From the NCBI GenBank assembly GCA_015680685.1, contig MNCI01027317.1, forward strand, positions 385,081-449,080: a stretch of DNA of 64,000 nucleotides. Direction: 5' to 3'. The DNA is from Gnetum montanum. Lineage: Eukaryota > Streptophyta > Gnetopsida > Gnetales > Gnetaceae. Position 1 is the stretch's first letter. Every line of letters starts with the position of its first letter. Under the pieces are notes generated by a model that saw only the letters and a list, made by a program, of their open reading frames with translations, ran no database searches and was not told where the DNA came from. Below, in pieces: positions 1 to 11,654 of the stretch. Position numbers and translations under genes: made by a program.

Positions 1-365
1 GTTGCAGTTGCTTGCATGTAAAACTTGTGCTAATTTGCTATCACCTGGTAGGTATTATAAGAATAAGAGTGTTAAAAAATTTAGGCATCATCACAAATAA
101 TCAATCGTATTAATGCTAGAAACCTTCATTTTTCCACCTAAGGAACCATAACCATCATTATAAGCCACACATAAGAAAAAAGGAGCCAATTGCAAAGGGT
201 TGCAAAATATGATAAACACTTTTGGGGATTTTTCTTCAAAATTTTTCTAACTCTACAATCATATGAATTAAGAACTTAATGAAATAAGGTAATAAGTAAG
301 GTATAAACTGATTAATGATAAAAAAAATGCAACCTTAGTAACATTTGATCTTTTCTTGATTACAG
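1..365 (+). other. Non-coding leader upstream of ORF3 copy 1
   Basis: No coding frame is visible. In related elements at 48-57 kb and 58-64 kb the equivalent place, between the end of pol and ORF3, is a long untranslated stretch, so this is probably the last part of that spacer. It ends with a pyrimidine-rich run and ACAG directly before an ATG, which looks like a 3' splice acceptor. Confidence 0.4.
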
Positions 366-3116
366 ATGGCCCCAAAAAAAGGTGCACAAGGTGAACTTTC
401 GCAAAGAGTAGCTAAGTGCCCATGAGGTGGCCAAGGCCAACAACGCGAATGTGTAGAACATGTGGAACAAGAAGCCCAATCTTTCAACATTTAACAAGAG
501 GCTCCTACTATGAGATAGTTGGTCCAAGGGGAGGTTGTTGAACCATAGGCCCCTATGCAAGGACAACATCTCACGTTGCCCCCCTGATTGCCTTGCTACC
601 ATTCAAGAAAATCCCACATTGATCTTGGTCATAGTGGAAATGAATTTTGGCCCATTTATTGAGTTTGCTCTAGAAGCAGTTTAGATGCAACTTAAGGCAT
701 CATCCTTGTGGCCCATCATTTTGGATAGTGGTGAGTGGTATCTTGGTGAAACTCATCAATTCTAGCACAACAAAGATGAGGGAACCACCATCAACATTTT
801 TGGAGTAAATGTCTCTTTCTCAGTTAAAGTAATTATTGTAGCTCTCAATCTACCAAATGAAGGGGCTAAGTTAGCCCATCTGTCCACCAGATCTAACCCT
901 GAGACCAAAAAACTATGGCTGAAATAGACGTATAGCAAAGAGGATAAAACATATGATGAAATGACCCTGGAAGAGAGGACATATTTTGAGATTGGAATAT
1001 ACCACTTATTTCCCACCAAAGGGCTTAATCAAATTTCAACATATGTAGCAAGAGGAAGTGCTATCTTAATGGGAAAATGTTAGGCCAGTCTTCCCAATTT
1101 TACTTCATCAAAATTCAATGGTAGTTTGAAGAGAAAAAGGTAGGGAAACCAACACTCCTATTCCCTTACCTAATTAGGAAGTTATGCAAACATGCTGGAA
1201 TCCTGGGATATACGAATGATATCCCTAAGAAGGCTTAGAATGCCTCCTTCATTGAACTCCTCAAACCTACAACACCAAGAAAAGATCTTGGTGAAGAGCA
1301 AGAAGTGAAGAAGGAAGTCGAAACAGAAGTAGAAACACAACATGAGCCTAAACAGTGCCCACAAACACAAGCTTTGCTACCACTACCACTACAAGATTAC
1401 AGGCCATCATTGAGCCATTTATAGAAGATCGTTAAAGATGTTAGTTGAGGAAGTAGGGATGAGTCCAATCTCTTCTGAGTGATTGATGATGTTGTACAAC
1501 CCATTATTTTAGATGATCCAACAAGGGGAGGAGGGGGTGGAGAGATCTCGTTATAGTCAAGAGGATGATCTTAATAATGCAGGCAAATCTTTGTGAATGC
1601 CACATCCTTCCAAGTAATGCTTGAAACTAAAGAAGGTGCCACAGTTGTGGTACTACAACATGAGGCTGTAGTAGGCATAGTAGAAGTAATCATGGATCAT
1701 ATCAAAGAGTCATTCAACATGCTTGTTGTGCCCCCAGTAGATCTTACTGGGACCATGGATGCGTAGATGTTGGTTGGGACTTCAATGATTCCTATGGTGC
1801 ATGAGGATGTTTTGGATCAACTACTATAGATGAGGCACATGTTGACCACTTTGTTTGACATCCCTAGTGATGTCATTGCAACATAATCAAATCTCATCAC
1901 TACAAAAGGAAAGTTGGTCATGGTCAAAGTTAGGGCAGAACATGTAGAAGCAGAAGCATAAAGAATACAATAAGAGCTGGCTACCTTGAGAGCTAAACAA
2001 CAAGACCTTGTCCATTTTGTTGTGCTTAACCAACTAGAATAATTCAGGACAAAGTAGTTGGCCAAGCTAATTAATGAGAATGCAGCTACAGAATAAAAAA
2101 AAGAGAAGGCAATCTAGAATGCCTTTGTGGATGATGCATAATCCCACATGTACAAAAAGGCATTGACCACCACACAAGAAGAAAACAAACAGCTTGCTAT
2201 GAAGAATTCAAGGTTGACCACAGTTAAGAAGCAAAAGAATATATTAGAAGAAAGTGTCCACCAGTTGAGAGAACAACTGGTGAGGATCAACCAAGATATT
2301 AATGGATTGGCTAGAGAGAACAGAACCCTCTTAATGGAGGAGGTCCATGCTATTCGTCAAAAATCAGTAATTGAAATTAGTGCATGGAAAAACGAGACCA
2401 AGAAGCATGAGAAATTGAAGGAGCACTTTCGTGACCAAGTAGGCATGTACAAACAAATAAATAAAAAATATATTTAGATGGCTAAAGTCTACATTAGCTC
2501 CCTGTTAGCACAAAATCCTAAGTGGCAGCAAATCTTGGATAGCTATGCCTTGGTCCACCAAGCAGAAGTAAAGAATAAAGACCTACATATTGAAGATCTG
2601 AAAGAATACATGGTGTTGGAGAACCTTAGATATGCCAACCTTGCCATGTTAATAGCAAGTCAACCTTGTAATGAGCTGGAGAAGTAGGTAGCAACTACTT
2701 ATGCATTGTATGAAAAAGAGTTTGTAGATTAGAAGGATGCTTTGTAGAAGCTGCATGTGGTAAACTCAAAATTGGTAGTGATTAAAGCCAGCTACCAGGG
2801 ATAGAAGGATGTCACCTCAAAGCTAGTTAGAATATTAACAGATTATCATGAATTCAGAGTAAAAGCTAGGGCCTTTAAGTAGGAATGACGATATTGTTTG
2901 GCTTGGTATGTGAAGGCTAATCAGATGTTCCTACAACTGCCATGTCCTTGAGATGTACTAACACCAGCACACATTGGTTTAGTAGCCTGGATGGTACACA
3001 ACCCAAGGATGGAAGAGGAAAAATTATAAGCATTACTGAATCATTACAAATTTCAAAAGCTTGATGACAAAGGGAAGTAACCAATGGAGGAGCCATTGCC
3101 TCCAAGCATCACATGA
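366..3116 (+). pseudogene. ORF3 copy 1: coiled-coil third ORF of a family-G gypsy element, degenerate
   Basis: A long protein can be followed through many stops and at least one frameshift. The amino part (about 700-1290) has a globular domain with segments such as SGEWYLGETHQF and NIFGVNVSFSVKVIIVALNL. These resemble the 'putative plant transposon protein' type of domain; that likeness is from memory and unproven. A Glu/Lys-rich linker follows near 1290-1340. The clearest open part is 2148-2477, then 2478-2687, with long heptad-like runs rich in L, E, K and Q, that is, a coiled coil. The carboxy tail (2880-3116) contains AWMVHNPRMEEEKL and KLDDKGK. The ATG at 366 was chosen because it follows an ACAG acceptor-like site and matches the start of copy 2 at 62251. 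A polypurine tract and LTR-like start lie just downstream, so this occupies the position of the extra 3' ORF known in Athila-type elements. No membrane segment was seen. Function unknown. Confidence 0.6.
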
Positions 3117-3273
3117 GCTTCCCAGTTTTTGTCTTGTAATTTTGTGTCCCATTTTTGTACTACACTATTGTGGCATGTAAGAGTCAATTGTTTTGTTTGT
3201 TTTTTAAGTTAGTCAATAATCACATATTTTCCTAATATTTTATAAGGAACTTGTTCCACATTTTGTTTAACTC

Positions 3274-3310
3274 GAGGATGAGTTTTCATTCAGTTGTGGG
3301 GGTATGATGA
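3274..3310 (+). promoter_or_regulatory. Extended polypurine tract and LTR-like start of ORF3 copy 1 element
   Basis: The box GAGGATGAGTTTTCATTCAG at 3274-3293 is identical to the box on the minus strand at 59283-59302 beside another family-G LTR. It is followed by GTTGTGGGGGTA and then TGATGAG at 3305, the usual family-G LTR start. This should prime plus-strand DNA synthesis. The LTR beyond 3310 is not recognisable and LINE sequence soon follows, so the LTR seems truncated. Confidence 0.6.
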
Positions 3311-3410
3311 GTCATCATTTTGTTAGACCTTGATGTCAGAGCCTCAATAAAAAGAGATGTAATAAAAAATTTTCAAGTGGAAGAAAAACTCCCAAGAATC
3401 TCCTCATCAT

Positions 3411-4968
3411 TAGTTGAAACTCTTTATTATTATTTCAATTTGTTATATTTATTACCAGAAATACAAAACTTGTGAACTCACAGAAGACCTTTGTCAAGAT
3501 TTTGAAACAAGAGTGGCTAATATGTTGGTCAATAATGACAAGGAGCTAGATTTGACTAATGTTTTTTTTCTACAGTTACTCAAGTGCAGATTAAGAAGAG
3601 GCCTACTTGTAGAAAACCTTGGTTTGATGTGGACTATTTGAGACATTGTAAAAAATGTTTAAACCTCATATTTTGACATTTCAATATTGAAGAATTATAA
3701 AAAGTTTATTCAATTTTAAAAAAATAAGTTCATTAAAGAAGAGCATGAATGAATGATTAGTGAACTCTAATAAAATCTAAAAAGCTTTTGAAATTTCTTT
3801 CAAGATAAACAACAACATGTGATGAGTGGTGAGGTACCCTTACATCCAACCATATGAATCGCAAGCATTCATGCGTGATCCAGTTGAATTCCATAAACCT
3901 TAAGTTCCCATGTACATTGGTTCCAAGATGTGAAATCTAATCGTGACGATCGTTGTCTTCCCAACTATACTCGTGGAGCTTAGTCGTAAGGTTAAGTGTA
4001 ATTGAGACACATGATTTTTATTTTTTTATATTTTATTCATCTACGATTAACAACAAGTTGAAACTCAATTTATGAACCACTTTAACTAATCTAATTGCTA
4101 AGTATAACTAACTATCTTAACATAAGTATTTGATCCCACTTTCCATGCACATTCTAAACACATATAATGTTGTTGGGTTACCAAATGTTAAGTGTTGTTG
4201 GGATTACCAAGTGTCATGCACATGCTTGAAGTAGTCATACTTATATGCTTAATTAATTTTTATTTAATCTAGCTAGCTTAATTTAGCTTAATTACTTAAA
4301 AGCATTAAAATAAATTGCACAAAACATTAAATGCATGAATAAAATATTTAAGCTAGCTAAGGTGCTACAAGGTTTGATCAGAAAACTCATCTTTATTGTT
4401 GCACACACTGCCATGCTTAGGTACAACAGTACTCGAATAAAAATCTATACATTTAATAACTCTTGCTACATTTAATGACTCTAACTCTAGAGAAAATAAA
4501 CTGCAAGAGCTTTGCTATGCTATGACAAAATCTATTGCCCAAACCATGTGCACAAGTGCTATATTTATAGGTTGACACACATCCTATGATATCAGATATT
4601 TGACATTGCTTCCTGGGCCCTGATATTGGGTATATGATATTAAGGCTCCAATATTCGGTATTTGATATTGAATCTAGACAAAGTACTATTCATCAACATG
4701 GTTAGAAGTTTTTTACATCTACTATTTAGACTTTCTTCAATGACCTTTTTAGTCAAAAGGCTTCCCTACTATGTAAGATGACTCTAAATTTTTAAGTTAT
4801 CCTTTGATGATGCTTCTATAGGAATTCAACAGTTATTTATTGGGAAAAGTGCTAATGTTAATAGATTATATGTAGAGCTTCTAAAATGGGGTGGCCCATT
4901 AGTGTGGAAAGTAGTTTGCAATCTTCTTAATGAAGGGCTTCGACATGGTTTGAATTGCTCTTAGTGTT
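3411..4968 (+). pseudogene. LINE, 5' part of the reverse transcriptase ORF, interrupted by a solo LTR
   Basis: Degenerate frame of a plant non-LTR retrotransposon. At 3593-3658 the frame reads KKRPTCRKPWFDVDYLRHC, like the linker between endonuclease and RT in plant LINEs, which carries a KPWFD-type motif. After the solo LTR (3820-4695), the frame between 4701 and 4968 reads IGIQQLFIGKSANVN and VELLKWGGPLVWKVVCNLLN, which fits the start of a LINE RT domain. It stops abruptly at 4968, where a family-G LTR begins, and continues in the same frame at 31084 when one copy of the 5-bp target duplication is counted. The endonuclease that should lie upstream is not seen. Confidence 0.65.
3820..4695 (-). 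mobile_element. Family-G solo LTR with perfect target-site duplication
   Basis: An 876-bp unit starts TGATGAGTGGTGAGG and ends CATCA on the + strand. It matches the LTRs at 48025-48860 and 56978-57575 along its length, including the motif GAGGTACCC after the start and GATATC/GATATT repeats near the end. It is flanked by ACATG at 3815-3819 and ACATG at 4696-4700, a perfect 5-bp duplication. There is no internal region. It sits inside the LINE. A solo LTR is the usual product of recombination between the two LTRs of an element. Orientation is inferred from related full elements. Confidence 0.85.
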
Positions 4969-5784
4969 TGATGAGCAATTGGGTATTCCAACACTTAACC
5001 ATACAAGTCACAAGTGTTCATGTGTGACAAAATCATAATTTGCAAATGGATAATGTAAGTATAATAGTGAGTTGATGTTAAGTTCATGATCATTGTCTTA
5101 TCACTTAGATTTAGCGAGGTGCAAATCATATGATTTAACTCTTAGTAAGGTATATGATAAAGTGATGTTATTTTCCTTTAAATGTGCTAAGTGTAAGCAT
5201 GATGAAAATGATTATCTATCTCTAAGTAAAATCAATTATAAATCTATTCTATCCTATGGCTATAAGCATCTGTTCCTCATTTTCTATACACATCCTCAAT
5301 TAACATAATTGTTACTGGGATTACCAAGTAGCTTCACTACTGAGTGAATTAAGAAAAGTCACTACTAGGTTACCAAATAATTATATTTTACACTCGTAAC
5401 AGACATGAGAATAGTAAATGAATTTATAAAAGTAAAGGACTAAATAAAAGTAAACATTATAGAAATGTAAAACTATGCTACGTGATATGCTACAATGATG
5501 AAGAACAATCTCAATCTTTATTGTCGTTCATCAATTGTGTCCAAGAATAATCCACTTGAATAAAGATTTCATATAACTGTAATTCACCACTGTAGGTATT
5601 TACTCTGACTCTAGTTTACAAAAATAAACTACAAGAATTTCACTAAGGATTGACAAAAGTTATTTCGATGCATTGATGGGTTGGTATTTATAGGTATAAC
5701 CATGACCCACTACATTGCATCTATGATGATGTATGCAAAGAGCTAACTATGATAACATACTCACATAACAAAAATATTTTATCA
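4969..5784 (-). repeat. 3' LTR of the split family-G element
   Basis: 816 bp, TGATGAGCAATTGGG to TTTTATCA on the + strand. It aligns along its whole length with 30225-31083; both have AACACTTAAC near the start, the CTTTATTG...CACTTGAATAAAG block and GGGTTGGTATTTATAGG, a TATA-like site for minus-strand transcription. To its right, ACTCCCATGACTAAC is the complement of a purine tract, so on the minus strand this is the 3' LTR. Confidence 0.8.
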
Positions 5785-6085
5785 TACTCCCATGACTAAC
5801 TAAAAACTTCTCAAGTTAAAACAAAAGGAGGATAGAGTTCTTTACAAATTTATGGAGTTACATAGACCTTGACATCATGGCTCATATATACATAATTGAC
5901 TCTACTAGGAATGCTACACTATGGATTGAGTGCTGTTACAACACTATCATGCTACCCATGATTGACACATTTGAAAAAAATAAAACAAAGCTCAATGTAG
6001 TCTGCTTCATGTTCTAGGTGATGGTGGCTCCTCCATTAACTTCTTTCCCTTGTCATTGAGCTTTTGAAATTGGTACCTACTTAGT
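5785..6085 (-). pseudogene. ORF3 carboxy-terminal tip and polypurine tract (split element)
   Basis: Minus-strand translation near 6070-6000 gives YQFQKLNDKGKKLMEEPP, closely matching the last residues of ORF3 copy 1 (YKFQKLDDKGK then MEEPLPP at 3048-3110). It lies next to the polypurine tract and 3' LTR, as in copy 1. The upstream part of the same ORF is at 18712-18954, separated by inserted DNA. Confidence 0.6.
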
Positions 6086-9000
6086 AGTTATTGGTGATCG
6101 TTTGGGACCACCAATGTTGTCCTTCGAGTCTTGCCATTGGAATCATGGGAAATGAAGGTGTTCCTTTAAACTTAAGTGTAGATACTTGCTGGTCTCTGGA
6201 AACACCAAGGCCTAGATACCTCCAAATAAAATTAGTGGCGATAGAGCAAACTAAGCGTAAATGTGTGTTAGTTGTTATGAATGTTGAAATGGTTGGGTTT
6301 GTATATGAAACTCTAACTGGCTATTATAATAGAAATTTAGCTAACATTGTTAAACACTGCTAGTTATTCAATATTCCTATTTTGTCAAGTCACTATATAG
6401 TCCATATAATACATTTCTTGAAAAAAATAAAATTTCACCAAAATGCTTAAGCACAATTTTGCAAAAATCTACTCCTAATTTTCCCTAAAGAGAAAGTTCT
6501 ACAAGAAAACTAGAAATAGAGTGAGATTCAATGGAATGTAGAAAGAGGAAATAAAAGAAAGTAGATTTGTGTGAAATCTCAAACATTTAGGTGAAATAAA
6601 TTGAACATGATAAAACACTTTGCAATAAAGTTATTCTAATTCAATCTAAGTATTACAAATTTTCCAAACCCTCTAAGCTCAACAAGTAGTTTCGTAAAAG
6701 AAAATTTTATTAAACTACCAAAATTCTTTTCAAATAACAAAGTACAAGCTTTTATTTGGGTAGTTAATAGGTTTTAAGAATTGCACATAAGAGAGCTAGC
6801 AAAAAATTTGAAAATTTCAAGATTGAAATATCAATACAATAAACTTTAAAAAAATGAAGGTATTTCAAATTAGCTCAAAGTATTAAAGATTTTTCTAGAT
6901 CCTCTAGACTCAAATAGGAAATTTTATAAAGACATTACAATTAAATTGCTCAAGATGCTTTTCAAAGACAACATAAGCTCGTATATGGCAACCAAATAGA
7001 AGTCTAGAATTGCATGAAATAGAGCTATAAGAGTAATTAGAAAATCCAAAAATTAAATGCCAAGCATGATACTATCTAAACCATTAGCTAAGCAACTAAG
7101 ACAAAATGGGAAGAAAGAAATTCATAGGATTAAAACGAAGTAGTTGAATTAATGCCTTTAGTAAGTCATGCTTTACAAGAAATTTTCAATATGTCTCTTC
7201 CAAGTTTCTTTCCAAAAATCCCCCCTTTAATTCTACCCTTGAAGCCATTTTCTAGTGACTTTTGGGTAGTTACAAGTATCATGAAAAATTAGGGTGAGTT
7301 ACAAACATTATGAGGGTTAGTTATAACCACCATAGAGTTAAATGCTATAGTTGCCAAGTGTTCAATTTGGTAGTTACAACCACCATGGTGATTAATTATA
7401 ACTACCATAATTGATAAGTATTCGATTGATATGGGACTTTGAATAATTGTCCCATAACTTTCCTTTCTTTTTTAAATAATAATAATTTTTATTATTATTA
7501 TTTTCATGGCATAAAGAAAACCATGGATGCATTATCAGGAATAGGCACAAAAAAAAGAGGGTTTAAATCCTTACTTCTTGTACACTAAAGCCCATGGAAG
7601 AGTTAGCATGTTTTCATACTTGAGATCCCATCCATCAGTTAAGACATTCTCATTCTCCTTTCTCATTATTGATGACTCATTCTAGTCCATGTCATTTTCC
7701 CACTTGCAAAGAATGAAGCAACATGTGTTAAATTGGAATTTCAAATCTACCTATCATACAAACAAGACAAATATTGCAAATCACTTGCAACAATCTGAAT
7801 CTGATGACATTGCTCCTCCAAAAACATGCCCAAAGTACGTAGACTAGATCGACTACAACATGCATGAGCCATTACAAAGTTTGTCGATGATTGGAAAATC
7901 CTTGCAAAAGGTGAAATGTTGTAGCTAAGAAAAGTCTAGAAAGTCGAAGGTGTAAGTGAAAGTGTGGTGGAGGGAGTGATGATGATTATGGTTGTGGTAG
8001 CAGTAGCTACTGCTCTGCTTGTTTGTATTGCATTAACAAAATACAACTGCTCCCTCCCAATCAAAAGAAACTTCTTAGTCTCAGGAACTAGAAAGGCAAC
8101 AACTTGGCAATGTAGAGTAAAAGGCATGAACTAGATTCCCCTATTAGTTCATAGATTATGCTTGCCATGACTCCAATGATTCCATTGAGAATGATTTCCT
8201 CATGATTGAATTCTTTCTCAAACATTTGACAATGGAATTTGTTCCAGAACTATCATTCTAAGCTTCATTAACAATGCCAAGTAAAACTTTGGTGGAAGCT
8301 AGTGCACTCTTCTTTATCATCTCCATACCAATGCTTGTTATTAGGTCTCGTTCAAAGAGATGCAATCCCTGTGAGAGAGAGAACTCTAGGTGTTCAACAC
8401 TTTTAAATAGGAACCTCGAATCCAAAACTAAAATTCAATCAATAACAAATGCCTATAAATGTATTTGTATGGTAATTCATTACATGTGTAGATAGAGGTT
8501 GTGAAAGCATAATGGTGTTTTGAACATAATGCAACATGCAGCTACATCATGGATTGTTAAGTGTCAGCACCTCTTATCCTCTATTATTGTGCCAAATGAC
8601 ATCATGGTAGTTGATCCTTGAAAATGAGCCATGGAAGTGGCATGTAGAGTAGAGCTTATTTGGGAAGTTTTCAATTCCAAGGTCCCTCAATAATGCTTGA
8701 GTCAAAGGATGTCAATGAAAATCCTCAGTTCTAAGATATGAACTGTGGATGGTGGGCCTCTCTTACATTTCTTGTGTGAATAAAATTTCCATCCTTGGTG
8801 CATAGAGTGATTGTTCCCTTGATATTTCCATTATGTTAAATCTTTTCACCCATGATAAATTACCATGGATGTTTCCTGCTAATGTAATATGCAACCATTT
8901 TTGAGTTTGAGTTACCAAGTTGCTTCTAGAAGGAATGCTACCTACATTAGCATTAGGTTCTAAAAATTGTGCTTCTTTTAAGAAATATTTTGATATAGCT

Positions 9001-9093
9001 TCTTTTTCATTAACATAGTGTAGGGTTAAGTTTAGAAAATAAGGAGCATTTTTAGAAATAGTAGCCAAGGGTTCGGTAGGTTGTAGAAGTGCC
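6086..9093. other. Unidentified insert in ORF3, left part
   Basis: AT-rich DNA between the ORF3 tip (6085) and the nested LTR element (9094). With 18050-18711 it forms one insert of about 3.7 kb that split ORF3. No transposase, RT or terminal inverted repeat is recognised. Open frames with no recognised homology are 6091-6363 (+), 7936-8127 (-) and 8763-9068 (-); only the last is entered separately. The edges are where ORF3 similarity stops and are good to about 20 bp. Confidence 0.4.
8763..9068 (-). CDS. Unrecognised open frame, possible exon
   Basis: An unbroken frame of about 100 codons, unusual in a region where nearly all frames are full of stops. It lacks Cys/His clusters and obvious repeats; it contains KNAPYFLNLTLHYV and SWVKRFNIMEISREQ. 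The last codons run into GTAAGAG on the minus strand, a good plant splice donor, so it could be an exon. The frame extends upstream to the border with the LTR element at 9094, so that element may have jumped into or beside it. It could also be chance. No function is assigned. Confidence 0.25.
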   Translation of the reverse strand: MATISKNAPYFLNLTLHYVNEKEAISKYFLKEAQFLEPNANVGSIPSRSNLVTQTQKWLHITLAGNIHGNLSWVKRFNIMEISREQSLYAPRMEILFTQEM

Positions 9094-11654
9094 TATTGAT
9101 GCATAAATTTTGGATACACCAACACTCTAGAAAAACTTGTTTGAGGAGATTATCACCTAGGGTGCCTCCCATATGGGTATGGAAACCTAGGAATAGTCTT
9201 AGCTGGAGAGGGCTATGTGACATTTAAAATAGTAAATCAAACTAAAAATTGGAAGACTTAAATTGAATAATTGTCATGAATTTCAAGATTTAATCAAAAT
9301 ATAGTAAGCAACTAGTAAATTTAAACTTTTCCTTAGTCTTCTATTGTTGTTGTTGGTTCATCACTATTGGTGATGCCCACTGCTAGGTAGGAAAACCTTG
9401 ACCATTGCTATTGAGAGGGAGACATACTGCACGTTGCTACCATCCTATGCAAGGCACTATCCAACGTTGTTGCCATAGTCATACTAATTACCATGCATGC
9501 TACCATCAAGAGAGATATGGAGTGATCCCACATTATTCATGCACATCGGCAATGCATTGCCTACCATCGTCATGCACCTCTGACACATAGGCATCATCTA
9601 TCACTCATTGTTGAAAATGTGTCTCTGACATGCAATAGTAACTACCACTAAGAAAGCCTGTAGGACACCATTTTCTCCATTGTTTCATGCATCGTCGATC
9701 GTGCACATTGTTGTCATCTCCGTTGCACCATGCTTTGTAGCTCGTGGTCATTGTCACTGCACCTACACTATTAGCTATCATCTGCAATGTCTCCATTGTT
9801 TGCTAACATCGCTAGTCATCTATAGCTCTGATGTTGTCTAAAGAGCCACATGTTGGTACTTGTGTTCATTGTTGTTGCACATGCACAGGGAGAAAAAGGA
9901 TCCAACTTCTTCCTATAACTACTGACCTGTCTACAAGATGTAGTTTAGAGCTGTTGCTACAAAAGAGAGAGGGGACTACTCGATAATTGTCACTGGTTGC
10001 AGCCTTTCCATATAGTTGCTCACTCGACGATTACGCCCACCACCCTCATGTCAGTGTAACCATTACCATGTCCCACGTAACATGCAGCACCACCACATTT
10101 TTCATTATTATGAAAATTACGTCAGCCACTTGGGTTGTTACGTAACTTTTGTAATGCCTTGCACCACGTAACTTCGACTGTTACTTCCACTACTCAGGCC
10201 GTTACATAACTTTTGTAATGCCTAGGATAGCCAAGTTGACAACCACTTGAGTCATGCACAAATGTCAAAAATTAGATTTATAAAAGGTAATAAAGATAAG
10301 AGATTGTGAATTTTAAAAAGGAAATGGATGCATGATATATATAAAATTGAGTACATAGCATGCATGCAAAAAACATGATTGCACTATTATTCAATGGATA
10401 TAATGCTAATGATCATGTGCCACCTTAACTCCAATTGTAGCCAATTTTTGTCTTAGCATGGATGTGAAATTTCTTGATGTTTACTTGTTGAATCATGGGT
10501 AGCCAACCAAGTGCGCCTTCCATGTTATACAAACACCTACATTTAAATTATGGGTGGAAAGTTAACTACTACTAAGAGTATCATTTCTAGAGGATATAAA
10601 ACCATGATAGTGCACTAGATTTAATTTGGTTACCGATGTTATCAATCATGTTGTTGATTATGGCTTGTACTCATTGCTGCCATCTTCATTGCACCACATG
10701 TTACCGCTCATGCTCATTGCCACCACACCTACACTATTAGTTGTCATCTGTAACATCTCCATCACTTGTTGATGCTACTAGTTGCCTGCAGCTTTGACAT
10801 TGTCTGAAGAGCCATGCATTGCTGCTTGTGCTCACTGCTATTGCACCTACACAGGGAAAAAGATGATCTTACTTCTTCGTGCAAGTGTTGATCCATCTGC
10901 AGCATGTAGTTTAGAGCCACTATCGTAAAAGAGAGAGGGGGTTGCTCGATGATATCTATCACTAGTTGCAGCCTTCCCTCATAACTACTCACTCAACGGT
11001 TATACCTACCACCCTCATGTCGGTGTAATTACCATCACATTTGCCATTATTATGATAGTTACATCCACCACTCAGGTTGTTATGTAACTTCCGTAATGCC
11101 TTGCACAACGTAACTTTGGCCGTTACATCTACAACTTGGGCCATTACATAACTTCCATAACGCTCAAGATAGCCAAGTTGACCACCACCTAGGTTGTGCA
11201 CAAATGTCACAAATCATATTTATAAAAGATAATAAAGATAAGAGATTGTGAATTTTAGGAATGAAATGGAAGTAATATATATATATATATATATATATAT
11301 AATTGAGTACATAGCATGCATGCAAAAAAAGTGATTGCACTATTATTCAATGAATACAATGCTAATGATCATGTACCACCTTAACTCCAACTGTAGCTAA
11401 TTGTTGTTTTAGCATGGATGTGAAATTTCTTGATGTTTACTTATTAAATCATGGGTGGCTAGACAAGTGAGCCTTTCATGTCATACAAAAACCTACATTT
11501 AAATTATGGGTGGCAAGTCAACTCCGACTAAGAGTATCATTTCCAAATGATATAAAACCATGACAGTGCACTAGATTTAATTTGGTTACTGATGTTATCA
11601 ATCATGTTGTTGATTGTGGCCCCATGCCTAGCATGGATGGGGTTGGCATCAACA
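9094..11654 (-). repeat. 3' LTR with an internal tandem duplication of about 960 bp
   Basis: It starts TATTGATGCATAAATTTTGG and ends GGCATCAACA on the + strand. It is about 1 kb longer than its partner at 16481-18049. The extra length is a head-to-tail duplication: about 9696-10665 repeats as about 10666-11621. Both units contain GTTGTTGATT near the end and GATAAGAGATTGTGAATTTT. A (TA)n run at about 11275-11300 is expanded in the second unit. The partner LTR has one unit only, so the duplication arose after insertion or by unequal recombination. Confidence 0.8.

Noticed and set aside
2148-2477. Stand-alone coiled-coil gene
   Set aside because: It is the longest open piece of the larger ORF3 pseudogene, whose homology continues on both sides through stops.
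3305-3410. Endonuclease end (SDH motif) of the LINE
   Set aside because: A SHHFVRP reading directly after the LTR-like start is tempting, but the match is too short to separate from chance.
7936-8127. Exon-like minus-strand frame
   Set aside because: Only 63 codons with a low-complexity Thr/Ile run; no splice signals or homologue recognised.
11275-11300. Functional (TA)n element
   Set aside because: An ordinary microsatellite that varies between LTR units; similar runs at 17679, 41262 and 62703 are also simple repeats.
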